Shown here in pieces: positions 46,167 to 60,831 of a DNA stretch of 64,000 nucleotides. The notes under the pieces were generated by a model. The model saw only the letters and a program-made list of their open reading frames with translations, did not search any database and had not been told where the DNA came from. The position numbers and the translations under genes are program-made. Each line of letters opens with the position of its first letter. The stretch's first letter is position 1. Source of the stretch: Sanguinoderma infundibulare (Eukaryota; Basidiomycota; Agaricomycetes; Polyporales; Polyporaceae). The DNA is taken from positions 2,232,001-2,296,000 of the forward strand of contig JAVLRN010000006.1 of the NCBI GenBank assembly GCA_032821775.1, given 5' to 3'.

Positions 46167-47013
46167 ATGCAATTAACACTAGGTCCTTATACCCTTCCAT
46201 CTGGTAAGCACCCAAGCTCCTACAAGACGCCACAGGATACCCACTCTTCCCAGGTTTTGTCCTTCCATCGATACACTCTGGCCCACCGTTCTTCACGTAT
46301 GGTGTCATATCATCATGCCAATACAGCCACCTCTTCCAAACGCTGACATGGCTCCGTCTCCGCCCAGACTACAGCCCGATCCCAGGTCGCGCAAGATCGC
46401 GACCGAAACCTGGGCACGCCTCATTCTTTCCTACGCACGTCATCAGAAGCTCTTCGTCCTGCGGACGGAGGACGCCGATGTGCCCGGCGAGTGGGACGAG
46501 ATCCTGGGGAACCCCAGAATCAACCGTGCGCGCGATCTCCACTTCTCCCCTTCGCCCTCCTCCGCGAGCTGACCGTCTCTTCGACATCCTGCAGGCAAGA
46601 TCCGTGCTCCGCACCTGTCGTACATCCTCGAGCAGATGGTCACGGCAGGCCAAGCCGTGTACGACCCACCCAACCAGACGTCTGCCGTGTTGCTCTTCTG
46701 GCGGACGCCCGAAGAGTGGGCGCAGGTCCTCCACGACTGGGTGCGCTCCGCCCTCTCCACCCATCCTGCGACGCCGCGCCTTGCTGATCTCATTCGTCGT
46801 CGCTTGTTCCAGGCGGGCTCGACCGGCCATCTAAACACGATCATGACCTTCTACGAGATCGTCGAGCCGCCCATCCCTTCCCCCCTATCCGGCCTCCCGC
46901 TCCCCATTCTCCGCAAAGCGATCACGGTCCTCACAAAGTCCAGCCGCGCACAGATCATCGCCGTCGCCGATGGCGAGGGGGTCCGCTTCCTCGCCGGGCA
47001 ACCTGGCCGGTGA
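46167..47013 (+). CDS. VPS25: ESCRT-II subunit VPS25
   Basis: Four exons (46167-46203, 46254-46296, 46368-46525, 46595-47013) give 218 residues. The N-terminus reads TLPSGFVLPSIHSGPPFFT then LQPDPRSRKIATETWARLIL and SYARHQKLFVL, the first winged-helix domain. The rest, APHLSYILEQMVTAGQAVYD, LLFWRTPEEWAQVLHDWV, HLNTIMTFYEIVEPP and LPLPILRKAITVLTKSSRAQ, is the second winged helix that contacts ESCRT-III. The PPFF motif binds the Vps22/Vps36 core. Two Vps25 copies sit in each ESCRT-II complex on endosomes. All introns are 50-71 nt with canonical ends. The gene looks complete. The TGA at 47011-47013 is immediately followed by a sequence suggesting a short 3' UTR. Confidence 0.92.
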
Positions 47014-47644
47014 GCGAGTGGGGGAACCGGCGCGGCGGGTGCGGATGATCGGTCGCCTTCCGTGGCGCCGGGAGGTGGACGTGGTGGCTGTCCACTGTGT
47101 GCCGGAGAACTACCTTCGCGCGTTCGGAGAAGCTTCGCGACGCGCTGCGCAGGCTCCTCGTATCCTTAGTGGTGTATTCATACCTGTCTTGATAGAAGCC
47201 TGAAGGCACCGCACGCGGATCGAAGTCGACCGGCCGCGTGCAGGCGATCGAAGTTTCGTACCATCGTGGTAGGTGTCCAACCTACTTAAGGACACTCGGG
47301 CATCATGCGGAACCAATGCGTCCTCTTTTCCCCGGCGAACTTGCGGGGTGAATGTGTGCGAGCTCGTGTTTGTGTGTGTGCACGGACGTGGGACAGGGAC
47401 CTCATCTATGGACAACTAGGCTGGTAGAGTACAACGGGGATAATACAGTATAATCCACAGATGGGTACAGAGCAAGACTGACTGAGCAGTGGTAGAACGT
47501 CGCGGCGTATCGTAGAAGGATATCGAGATGGCAGCAAGAGCGAGGTGAGAGATGTCGACGTCCATGATGGTGAACAGCACAGCAAATCGCAAGGAATAAA
47601 AACATGTGAAAATGACGGAACCGAAGCCGAGAAGACCGGGGCAC
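47014..47644. other. Intergenic region between convergent genes
   Basis: 631 nt between the VPS25 stop and the RING-gene stop, so two facing 3' UTRs. A GT-rich stretch lies near 47350-47385. No gene seen. Confidence 0.4.
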
Positions 47645-48750
47645 TCAGATGGTTAGCGACCCTTCCAGGTACCGCGCGATAGTGCCGCCGGGCGAGGAGA
47701 CCGCGGGAGCGGGAGCGGGCGAGACGAGGGCTGGGGAGGTCGAGTACGACCGTTTGACCGGGCGCTCTTCGCAACCGTCCTCCACGCCCTCGTCGGGCTC
47801 CGAGCTTCGCTTCCGCTTCTTTTCCACGCAGTCTGGGCACTCGGAGCAGTAGCTCGAGTCGGACAGCGCAGGCGAGGGAAGGCGGTAGAGCGAGCGCGAT
47901 AGCGGCCGGGGCGAGGGGGTCGATCGCGTGAGGCTCGGGGCAAGGTCCCTTTCCAAGGGTTCCAAGCCGAGCTCCGAAATGTGCGGGAGCTGGGTAATTG
48001 AAGGCGAGCTCGTGCGCAGCTGGGAATTGCGCGGCGACGGCGGCGTCTCGGGAGGCGTTTCTGGACAGCATCTGGGACGCAGCGAGGCAATGAGCGCCGG
48101 GAACGGCGAGGGGCAGGGAGGCGATACTCACAGCTTTTCGTCGTACCGCTTCTTGAGGTCGTTGTACTGCGCCTCCAGCTCGTCTCGCTCTTTCTTCATG
48201 CGCAAGGCGTAGTCGCGCGCTATCCGGGCGAGTCCAACGAGGCCGAGGGTCGCTGCAGCGTGGACGGCCGCGCGTTTGCGCCACACGAAGCAGCAGGTCC
48301 TTAGCGAGGCGTTCTCCGCGAGGAGCTTGCCAAATTCCGCATTGGACGTTGAAGGACCGTCTTTGTTTGGGACGGGGATGGTGTACTCCAAGTGCAGTTT
48401 CCGCACTGACGGCGTGGTGAATGATCGGAGATGATACGGTACGAGGTTTGGGTCGACATTTGCTGAGAACCGGGAGGTTGCGTGAGTTAGCGGTAGCAAC
48501 GGATGCTTAGGTAGAGTGGCGACTGACTTATGGTGTAGGGCTGCTTGCAGGCCGGGCAGAAGTGATGGGTGGTGTAGGGCGTAACAGAACGGATGAGGCG
48601 GATGACACAGTCCCAGCAAAATACGTGTCCTGTCAGTGTAGAAGAACGCGTCGTCAGCTCCACAGGCGACCACTGAGGACCAAGAGACTCACCACAGGGC
48701 AACGCAGCCGGGTCCTTGAGATCGCTAAGGCAAACGATGCAAGTGGGCAT
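47645..48750 (-). CDS. RING-finger protein, probable E3 ubiquitin ligase
   Basis: The protein starts MPTCIVCLSDLKDPAALPCG and, after an intron, HVFCWDCVIRLIRSV then HHFCPACKQPYTI, a C3HC4 RING at the extreme N-terminus. Next come VPYHLRSFTTPSVRKLHLEY and a helical region (RMKKERDELEAQYNDLKKRY) that could be a coiled coil, preceded by a hydrophobic alanine-rich stretch (AAVHAAATLGLVGLARIA). The last exon is Ser/Pro-rich with SYCSECPDCVEKKRKRSSEP and ends GTIARYLEGSLTI, stop at 47645. RING proteins of this build act as ubiquitin ligases; substrate unknown. At least three introns, all short. The frame of the last exon is fixed by the GTGAGT donor after RYDEKL. Confidence 0.8.
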
Positions 48751-49676
48751 TGGGTATGGGTAAAAGGATCCGAATGGTTATGATGAGCCGTTGATGAGGC
48801 GTGAGTAGGATCGACAGGTAGGTATTCGGAATTCCAGGCGAACGGTGTCAGTCGGGACAGCTGGTAGCGAAAGAGCCCGTAACTTATATACCACCGGGGG
48901 CGATGAGAGCGTAAGACCTCCTCATTATTCAAAGGTTCCGTATCCTGGCGGGAACCGTATCAGTGGGACGTCTAGACCAAATTACAGAGGCGGGTGTGGC
49001 GGACGGAAGAACTCACCCAGACACAACTGCTTTCGAGCTTATTCGGCGGTGGGCCTGGGCTGGTGGAATGTTTCCTCCTGCCAGCTCCGGCAAGTTCGCA
49101 AGGGCCTAGAAGGTATACACTGCCAAAGAATGTGGCGTCTGTATTGAGTCAGTGCGACACGTCACTTTCCGTGTTACTGCCGTCTCAACTGTCGGTGGTG
49201 TTAGAATGGTTCGCCCGAAGGGAGTAATTCTATTTTCTATTTCTGTGAATACTTGCGAAGAAGACGAGCAAGATGCTTCGCAGTAGCAGTCGAGATGGTG
49301 ATGAGAAGACGCGGGCCTGGTCGGGGCCCCTCGGGGCTCATCTCGTTCGGATCTGGCCAACATGCACAGCCTCTCGGTTTGGCCCGACCTCGGCGTCTCC
49401 GATGCTGGACTTGGCAAGTTTGATAACTTCCACTTTTGTTTGCCGGTCAATGTAAGCGTACTCGACATCTCAGGAACGATGCATGTCGAGAAAGGCGTGA
49501 AGATAAGCATCTCGAGTAAGCGATGCTGCATTATTGGTCTGTGGTACACAGATATGGTGTGCAATCATGGAAGGTCGAAAGAAACGGCTGGTCCATCACT
49601 CGTCCACTCCGCGATTTCCATGAACTCGATCGGGCTGACAAGGGGGTGCACTGAGCAAGCCGTTCGAGGGGTGGGC
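48751..49676. other. Intergenic region
   Basis: About 0.9 kb upstream of the RING gene. On the minus strand near 49340-49470 a stretch (AYIDRQTKVEVIKLAKSS) reads like protein but ends in a TGA and has no start. It may belong to the decayed F-box gene next to it. Confidence 0.35.
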
Positions 49677-50093
49677 CTAAACAAATTCGCTACTCACCAT
49701 ATGGCCAGGATCGCGCGTCGTCTGTAGATTACGGAAAGCATCGTTAATGTCCCAGCCCTTCTTCTTGAGACACTCCATATGATCGCTCCAGTGCGTAGCT
49801 ACATTATGGACATAAAGTGCCTTGTCCATGCTGTGGTTTCGATAGCCATATTGCGCCACTGGTCGTCAGCGTGCGACAGCTCTTCGTCAGGAAGCTGACC
49901 CAGTCCGCAGTCCCAGCAGAGACGTTCCCAGAAGTCTTCAGGGTCCATCGGGTCTTCATATAAGACAGCACAGCTGGAATTCGTGAGATACAAACAGACG
50001 TGTGTCCGGAGGTCCGAGGGGTCGATGAAGTTTTTGATTATGCGCCGGAGCTCCACTGGAAGATGGAGGAATGTGGTGGGCATTCTACAGCCT
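49677..50093 (-). pseudogene. F-box-like gene, probably decayed
   Basis: From an ATG at 50093 the minus strand reads MPTTFLHLPVELRRIIKNFI, DPMDPEDFWERLCWDCGLGQ and ADDQWRNMAIE, an F-box-like start with the tryptophan/cysteine pattern found in Agaricomycete proteins. The frame then stops at 49799, while a different frame continues as MDKALYVHNVATHWSDHMEC and KGWDINDAFRNLQTTRDPGH to a GTGAGT. A 47-nt intron ending CCACAG could join the two but would delete the conserved DDQWRNMAIE segment, so a frameshift is more likely. No complete gene can be built. Confidence 0.5.
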
Positions 50094-51022
50094 GTCTCTG
50101 GCGTCCAGATTATGCTGTTGGTATAGTAGGTCAAATGCTCTAGCAGGAGGAGAGAAGAGAGAAAGGGTCTACTCGTCGGTCGTGAGTGGGAAATGTATGC
50201 ACCTTCGTCACCTTCAAGTCGGAGTAGGCAACTCAAGCGCCTGGTGGCAAACATTGCCCGACTTAGACTGAATCGCTTCCTCGGCCATGGGAGCCATTGT
50301 AGTATCCTGCTCTTCTTTACCGTCCTCAGCCCCTTCAATTCCTTGGTTTACTCGGGTCGAAGACTTCCTTGAGGATGAGAAGGTGGTGAACGACGAGATG
50401 TTTTACGCATGTCCGGAGTTCATGAAGCCGCAAGCGATCTTCACGTCATGGACAATGATAAGGTGACCCACACATCGGGGCCGTGCTGCCATGACACATT
50501 ATCGCGGGTACAGGGGGGTGAGGTGAGAAGACATGATGTATCATTGCACGGTTGTATGCGATGCAGTTTTATATAATCCATCGTAGGCGGGAATAGCATA
50601 CCCTCCGGAATCGAGACCCCAGAAAATTCAGTATTGCTCAAAGGAAAACGCCGGTCCGGAATTGTTGACCCTCGCGCGAGAGGAAGACATCCGGATAGAG
50701 CTCTGTCGGACTTGAGTTAAGCTGTCAGAGGCTGTCGTTGTCGAGATGATTCTGAAAGCAACACATACTAAAGGATTGTGGCGGCACAATCGAGAGTTGT
50801 CGACGGTGAGGCCTGAGGGTTGAAGAAACTGAGTTCTGCTGCCGACCGCGATTCCCAACCCCACCAAGCACGTTCCGTTACTCACGGGGCACGTGTCTAT
50901 TGCGCAAAACAGTACTTCGGGCTCATCGAATCTACGTTGACTACAATTTGAAAAGCAAATCATATCATGCATATCGCAGGCACTGAGCTTGTGCTAGCGA
51001 CAAAAGACTAACAAAGAAACAC
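50094..51022. other. Intergenic region
   Basis: About 0.9 kb between the decayed F-box gene and the 3' end of the next F-box gene (both minus). Upstream in-frame extension of the former (to 50338) has no domain and is not called. Nothing else seen. Confidence 0.4.
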
Positions 51023-52907
51023 CTATGAACTGACCGAAGGATGGTACATCTGGCTCACCATCCAATCCGGACACCCAGGCGGCGCCCCCGTCGCCCACGC
51101 CCGCAAAGCGAGAGCCTCGGCATCCACCCCCTCGCAACTCCGCACCAAACTCCCTTCTCCACTATACTCGCGCACTGCATACGTCGACGTCGACGCTGAC
51201 TCCTCCTGCCAAACAAGCACCCGACCAAGGGAGTGTCCCGCACTCGCGCGCAAGGCCGCAAGCTCCCGGACGTACACCTCGTCCTCCTCCGATCGCACTC
51301 CACACACCAGCGTGGAAAGTTGCTGACATGTGACCGTGCCCGAAGGCTCGTCCGGCTTGAGCGCCCAGACGTGATCCTTCCCGCCAGACGGGCTAACGTT
51401 CGCGCAGCGCCCCGGAAAGACGACGAAGGTCTCGAGATGTGGGAGGGCGGCGAAGACCTCCGACGGCCACCCAAAGCCAGACGCGGCGTCTGCGCACAGC
51501 TCCCGGACGGTTTGGAATATAGGTAGCGATAGCGCGTCGAGGAGGTAGAACGGGTGCCCGCCCTCGTGGTCGCCGATCGACACGTCCATACAGGTATGAT
51601 GCGCGTGCTCGGCATCGGCAAGAACCAGCGACTGGCGCTGTCGTGGGCTCTCTTCGTCCGCCGACTCGAGACACATCCGCGTCGCCCGCCGCGACCGACC
51701 GAGGTGCTCCAAGCATCTCCGGAGTTCGAGGGGCCGGAGTTGGCCAATCCGCACGACGCAGGTATCGGGGAAGAGGATACGGGGGAGAAGCACGTCGAGT
51801 AAGGGCATGAGCTTCGGCTCTAGAGGGTAGCCACGGGAGTGCTGCATCTCGAGGATACACAGTTTCTCCAGGTGGGCGAAGCGAACGGGACTCGATGTCA
51901 GAGACCACTTTTCAACCATCGTCCCGATGCCGAAGCACGCCAGACGGTACAAGTGCAGCTCCCGCAACCGAGGACTTCCCACTATAAAGTCCAGGAGATT
52001 GTCGATTGTGTAGAGGGTGCCCGACTGAAGGCGCGTGGGTTTCGAAATCATGAGGTGGGTGAGCGATGGAAGAGGAAAGGACGGAAGGAAGCAGGCACAA
52101 TGGAGGACGAGCGATCGAAGTCGGACGCACTCGCCTGAGAACAGAGGCGATGGTGGAGCGGAAGAACAGCTCGAAGCATATCGGATGATGCAATGTTCGA
52201 GGTTTGGGAGACTTGTGTTCGCGAGCGCGGCAAGGGCGGGAGATCCTAAGACGTAGAGTTGCTGGACACGCTCTCCGTGCGTCCGGAGAACGTCGAGTGT
52301 GAAGTCGGATATGAGGTTATCGCAGATGACGCTGAGAGCTCCGCCGGCGTATCGAAACATATGCTCCGGTATCCGGTTATCGTAAACGGTTGACCATAGC
52401 GAAGGCGTACCCAGCGCGACGCGTCGCCACCAGCGGCAGACTATGGTCACCGTCAATACGTCTCGAATGTTGACAGTGCGCAAGTAGCCGAACGAAGCCA
52501 TGCTGGATGTGTCCACCTCTTCTCCTGGTACAAACTCGAATATGGTGGAGAGGATCTCGTTGGGGAGTTGACCGATTGGACCTGAGGCGTTCGCAAGACT
52601 TCCGACGATGGACGCGCTTTCGGATAATATGTCGCCCAGAGACTGCAACTATTAAGAAAGATTAGTGCCATTCTGGTTTCATAGCTAGAAAGAGACGAGG
52701 CGTACCAGCGGCGGAGAAGTCGAACTGTCATGGATCAATGTCTTCAGTTCGGCGGCGCGATGAGAGTAGGAGTGGACATACATACCTCTTCCCCGTCCAA
52801 CATAGGTCTCGATGCTGAGCAAGTTCAGCACGTACCACCTGCGCGAGAACCAGGGCACGAGCGCCAGGATCCAGTTTCGTCAAAGGGCCAATGTCAGGCA
52901 GTCGCAT
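51023..52907 (-). CDS. F-box protein
   Basis: The long last exon starts LQSLGDILSESASIVGS and carries the F-box at GPIGQLPNEILSTIFEFVPG and TVTIVCRWWRRVALGTPSLW, the standard Agaricomycete pattern (LPxEIL...FxxV...CxxWRxxAxxTPxLW). About 400 residues follow with leucine-rich segments (LPNLEHCIIRYASS, LRELHLYRLACFGIGT) but no regular repeats, stop at 51023. Two short upstream exons are proposed: one from ATG 52907 (MRLPDIGPLTKLDPGARALV, VRAELAQHRDLCW), and a small one encoding SSTSPPL between a GACAG acceptor and a GTACGC donor. The protein should recruit substrates to an SCF ubiquitin ligase. The N-terminal exons are less certain than the main one. Confidence 0.8.
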
Positions 52908-53384
52908 ATTGATGGATAGCCTAAAGATAACGTCGAGCTGGTTCTGGATGCCGCGTGCAGGCACTGCCGTCGTGTACTAGGTGTTTGGGTGTTTGGGTGT
53001 GGGTCCTACGGAGGGACGAGGCAAATCGAGCGCACAGGAGCTGCGACGATATAAGACCACTCGCCTCGTGTCTCAGCGCCCAAAGCACTGACACATGTGC
53101 GCCCAATCACCCTGATCTCCTCTCCTTGACAGGTGCACGGTGCCGTCATGCTGGGGCAAGGAGGAATGGAAGGCGTTAATACATGCACGGTAGCGTTTCG
53201 GCGCCTACACTCGCGAACATCAGCTTCTTCTCCATCTAGGTACCGAGGAGCTCTTCTTGGGCCGGTCAGATGTCGAAAGCCCAGAACGACACGGGACACA
53301 AGAGAGGGAATCTGATAGGAGAGGTCCACCAAAATTACAGCGGCTGCGACGTACGAGCATCGAGCATCTAAAAAGGTCCGTTGG

Positions 53385-55637
53385 CTACTCAATGATGTTC
53401 AGCTCCCGGGTCCTCGTCTTCGCGAACTGATCCTTGTACGTGTGCCAGATCCTGAAACGACCCATGAGCGTCGCGCCCGCGTCGGCGATAGGATGGAACG
53501 CGCCAACGAGCAGGCACTCACCGCATAAGCTCGTCTATGTACTGCGCCTGTACATGCATGACCTCCTCCAACGTGGGTTTATCGCATTGCACTACGTGTA
53601 TTGGATTGCCAACTTTGGACGGATGAGGACACGAGACATACTACAAACTTAAATGAACGGCACTCACTGACTGCCACTATCCGCCTTCGATACGGCATCA
53701 AGCCCAAGTTATCTATTTAGCTCGGAGCATGAGCATACCTGACAGCTTGCGCGCACGAAGCAAGAAGCCGACATACAGTTTAGCAGCCCACGGCCATGGA
53801 ACAACGGAAGCGTAAACCCGAACATGTTTTGAAACTTCTTCTGCAACGTGTACAGGGTTGTACCTTTTTCGTTCGGCATTTGTTTGAAGATCTACCGAAA
53901 ACAGAGCAATCAGCACTATTCTCGCCACACCTCGTAGGACTCGCTTACGTCGTTCTCGCCGAACGAGAATACGGGGACCAGATCAGCCCTAAAGCGTGTC
54001 CGGTGTGGGTCCCAGATCCTCTAAGAGATCATGCAACGCGCTACGTACCCATGTTGAATGGCGAGCTTAATAAATCCCAGCCTATATCCCGTGGGGCACA
54101 ACCACAGCCCGTCAGCACATCGAGCTCGTCCTGATGCCTCGCACGCTCACCTTTTTCTCAGAGTCAGATCTGCCGTGCCTGGGTGCGCGGCCAAGCTCTC
54201 AGCGGCGCCCCCGACGACGATCGTGATCGCTTGCCCTGGCCCGCCTTTCAGAATATTCGAGCACGACTGCTTCGAGACGGAGCAGATCCCCATCGCGAGG
54301 ATGATCTCCCGATAAAAGGGCACCCGGAAGTTAGATGTAAGAGTAAGCAGATGCGGGACAATGCCGGGGAACGCGGCCGAAAAGCCTGTGCCTACAAGTG
54401 GAAGAGAAGCGGAATCATAAGTGGAACATGAATGCCAGCATCGATGAAGAGACGTACTTTCGGTCCCGAATGTGCAGATGGCACCCCTGAAGGATAAAAA
54501 CGATAAAAACGTTGGTTGCAGGTAGGTATATACGACGGATAAAGCTCTATGGTCCAGATGAAACGTTCACGGGATCACTGGGCCACACAACGTGTCTTCA
54601 ACATTCTTCTTCCACTCTGTTCTCCGTGAGGTGTTGTAGACACGTTATGTGGCTCTTAAGAGTTCACATGAACTATGGAGCTTTTGCCGACGAGCATAGA
54701 TAGGGAAAAGACGGCTTACATGCCGATAATGCCTACAGCGCACCGCCAAGGTCAACCCGAGCCCCATGTATGCGCGCAAAACGCCACTCACCATGGGGGT
54801 GGTATCCAAACACGTACGGCCTATCGGGCGGGAGGTCACACGTCTGCCCAAACGCGCCCGCTCAGCACCTCCGTCTCTCCTCTCGATTCCACCCTCTGCC
54901 CATGCTCACCTTCAAGAACCTACGCGCGCACATTAGATACCGACGTCCGACGTCTGAAGAAACGAACGCTTACGATGCGGGATAATACTCTGCAAAGTAT
55001 CTCCAGAACCAGAACGAGCGGAACCACGGGCTCAGCCGTCCGCCGTTCTCCGGGCCCTTGTCGACGTACGCGATCCATATCCAATACGCCCCGAGGAACG
55101 GCCACAGTGGCGGAAATGAGCTGTGGGTGCGCGCGTTCGCCCACGTCAGTCTCTCGGCACCGTCGCAGACGAGGAAGGTAGGGAGCAGAGCGTAGATAAT
55201 GGGAAGGGACGAGGACTCACAGGAGGAAAAAGAACGCGAACGTGCACCAGATGATCGTCGTCGACCAGATCGCGACCGCCAGAGTCTGCAGCCTCCGCTT
55301 CCTCGGAATCTTCGACGGCACGAACCTGCACGAGCCGCAGAGCGCATCAGCACGACGCAAACCTTACCAGACCCAAGCATGGAAGCACGCCATGCCAAAC
55401 CCCGGCCTCATCGAGAACTAGGGCTCGAAACGAGTCTCCGAGGGCGGCAGCAGAAGAGAAAGACAGCGAAGAAGAGATAACCAGAAATAAGAACGGAACG
55501 CACTCAATCTGGGCATGGAGGTTCGCGACCGGCTTGAGCGGGGTGGTTGTGAGGCTGGAAAGCGAGCTAAGCCGCTCGCGAAGCGAGGACGAGGACACGG
55601 TGCGGGTCGCAGACGTGAAAGCCTTGTGGACTTCCAT
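53385..55637 (-). CDS. Diacylglycerol acyltransferase type 2 (DGAT2)
   Basis: This multi-exon gene encodes an ER/lipid-droplet enzyme that makes triacylglycerol from diacylglycerol and acyl-CoA. From ATG 55637 it reads MEVHKAFTSATRTV, then helices RRLQTLAVAIWSTTIIWCTF and LWPFLGAYWIWIAYVDKGPE, WFRSFWFWRYFAEYYPAS, the catalytic YVFGYHPHG (near 54791-54815), a 13-nt exon (54720-54732) giving IIGM, GAICTFGTE, TGFSAAFPGIVPHLLTLTSN, FYREIILAMGICSVSKQSC, and the glycine signature ITIVVGGAAESLAAHPG. The end is LEEVMHVQAQYIDELMRIWH then TYKDQFAKTRTRELNIIE, stop at 53385. HPHG and GGAAES, both essential in the family, are intact. An intron of about 220 nt follows the microexon. Confidence 0.9.
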
Positions 55638-56124
55638 CGCGACCGTGGTGTGGTCCGAGGCCCAAGAAACTGGGGTCTGAGGCGTGGGCCGACTTCGGTC
55701 CACTCTTCAGGGAGCGTCGCGAAAGGGCGCAAGACGAGGCGGGTGCGGGGAGACACGGGAGGAAGAATGAAGGGAGCGAAAACGAATGGACGGAGGCGGA
55801 GGCGGAGACGGCGAGGACGGCGCAAAGAGGACGAGGCCGAAAGCGGGGCTGAGCCAAAGCTGAGCACCTGTCAATCCTAACATCCTCCTATGGCGTCACT
55901 CCCCCGGCAACACCCCAATCCGTGTGCGACATCCTCCCGATAAACACGCGGCGAGCACTGCGATCTTTCAGACAAGAAACAGTGTGATTCGCTGATATAC
56001 TACAGATTGAACACACGACGATCTAATATTTTGCACAACAATAGGAAGCCAAGACGATCCACCATCCTCAAACATCGCGCAACGACCAGAACAAGAGCAA
56101 AGAAAACGGCAGACAGCCCCCCGC
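55638..56124. other. Intergenic region
   Basis: About 490 nt between the DGAT2 start and the CDC48 stop (both minus). It should contain the DGAT2 promoter. Open frames here are GC-rich shadows. Confidence 0.4.
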
Positions 56125-58947
<2,823 letters not shown>

Positions 58948-59448
58948 GTCGTTGCAGTTCGTAAGGGAAAGAGAGAGTGAGGTAGTCGAGGCAAGAGCGG
59001 AGGTTATGAGGGATCTGGAGACAGAGACGACGCGCGTCCCTCGCTAATTACTCGACGCGTCAGTCTCTGGGGCGTGAGAACCCGGGCGGCCTTCCGGACA
59101 GTTCCAGCACATTCTCGTCGCCGTATTGGGCAATCCGGACGTTTCTCCCGGCGCAACTGCTGCTCAACGAGAAGCGCAACCTCTTTGCCGTACGTGGCCC
59201 ATCGGGACGACGAGGACGCTGCGGTAACTACGCAAACAGGGACTCAACGGAAGGCATGACTGAGCACCGGCATACTGTATGGCTAAGTCAGATATTAAGA
59301 TAGCATGCGCCGGACTTCCCAAAGCTATGGTAAAGGTATACTCGGACATCTCAAACAGCCACAACATTCTTATCCATTTCAACGCGAAAGAGGAAAGAGG
59401 ATCAGACCATTGCATAACGAAGCGGAAAATGCAAACTCGACACTCACA
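58948..59448. other. Intergenic region
   Basis: About 500 nt between the CDC48 start and the tubulin-cofactor stop (both minus); contains the CDC48 promoter and a 3' UTR. Nothing further seen. Confidence 0.4.
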
Positions 59449-60387
59449 TTACATCTCTTCGTCATCCAGATTAATCTCTTCCACCGGGTAGTCGCCCACC
59501 TTCACCCGGTCAGGTTTGACGAAAACGCCAAAGTTGGGCCGGCATTCAAAGTACCTCTTTCCTTGAACCCTGTGACGCGTGCCGTGTAAATGAGTATCGA
59601 CAGAGCAATATTGCCGCGGACCACTTACGATCCGTCGTGCTTGCCAAACGGCTCATCGTACTCGATGCCAACCCATACACCCTTCGCGAACTCCGTGGTT
59701 CCGACATACCGTACAGTGCCACGCTTCTTGAAGTCCTCCACCGTGGTTTCTACCTCGCACCGCGCACCAACAGGGATATCCACTGTCTCGGTTACCACAG
59801 CCTCTTCCGACGCTTGGTCGGCGAACCGCCCGATCTTGTTCCGCTGCTTGTATGCGAGTACAGTATCTTCTGGGATTGAGAACACTAGGACAGGCGTTGG
59901 GACGGCCATACCCACCTTGTCTCTGAGCGTACTCCGCCTCGCTCAACTCGAACTTCTCCACTTGGGACGTGTCCGTAAGTTGGCCGGTAAAGGATGTTGC
60001 TGGGTTCAGGTCTGTGACCTATGCCATACGATCAGACGCGGACAATGGGCATTGCGCTATCGCCCGGGCGGGCGATGTACCTTCAGGACCTGCCAGTCCC
60101 GTACCCCATAGAACCCAAGCGGACGACTGTCGTCCGAAAGCACAGCGACGGGTTCGGGCGCATCGTCAGATGCCAAGACTGATATGGATTGATTTGCAAC
60201 TGGGACACCAGTAATAAGTTCCAGCTTGTTCTAAGTTTCCGAAAAAGAGCGAAAGTTAGCGGGATACTGGTTACTTTCCACGGGGAGATGCACACACCTT
60301 AAGCTGTCCCACCGTCAAGCTGAGATCATACCGCCTCTCTGACCGCGTGTCTGGAGAGACGACGAAGACATTTACTGTACTAGTCAT
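59449..60387 (-). CDS. Tubulin-folding cofactor B (Alf1-like)
   Basis: Exon 1 begins [20 protein letters not shown], a ubiquitin-like fold continuing as [20 protein letters not shown] after an intron. The linker has [20 protein letters not shown] and [13 protein letters not shown], then [15 protein letters not shown], and a C-terminal CAP-Gly domain: [20 protein letters not shown] with the binding groove formed around GKHDGS and, in the last exons, the ending [10 protein letters not shown] (stop at 59449). Cofactor B binds alpha-tubulin released from CCT and works with cofactor E in making tubulin dimers; the acidic EEM end is recognised by CAP-Gly domains. The architecture is complete and the ending normal. 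About five short introns. Confidence 0.9.
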
Positions 60388-60831
60388 TACAAGGTCCGGG
60401 TCAATCGTGTAGCAAGACGCGAGCAGTCGTGAGGCTTGGAGAGACTTGCATTGGTTGAGATGGTCGCATGCTCGCGTGGCTTTCGATCGATAGACGTTGT
60501 GACTGGCAGACAAAAGATGCGCGGAGAGTTGGGGGAGCAGCGTCGGTCGTAGAGATGAGGTCAATGGCGGATGGAGAGCAAGTCGCAGGAGGTTACCAGC
60601 AGGTCAAAGAGGCAATTGACCGCGTCGCGACCTGCGCGCGGCCCTGTGACCGAGGTCGGACTCGGAAACGGGTCGGTCGGCTCTCGGCTATCGCGCGACA
60701 CTCCCGCGCGTGTCGCGGGCATCGTCAGCAACCTCAACTCTCAACATGATCAGCAGGCCTCAGCGTCGTCTCCGTTCGTGCTCCTCGTACATCCCAGTCT
60801 TTTCGGTGCCTTTAGAGCTTGTCAACGCGCC
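60388..60831. promoter_or_regulatory. Shared divergent promoter of the tubulin cofactor and thioesterase genes
   Basis: The two start codons are 444 nt apart and face away. The sequence is GC-rich with repeated CGCG and GACCG motifs; no TATA box is obvious. Confidence 0.4.
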
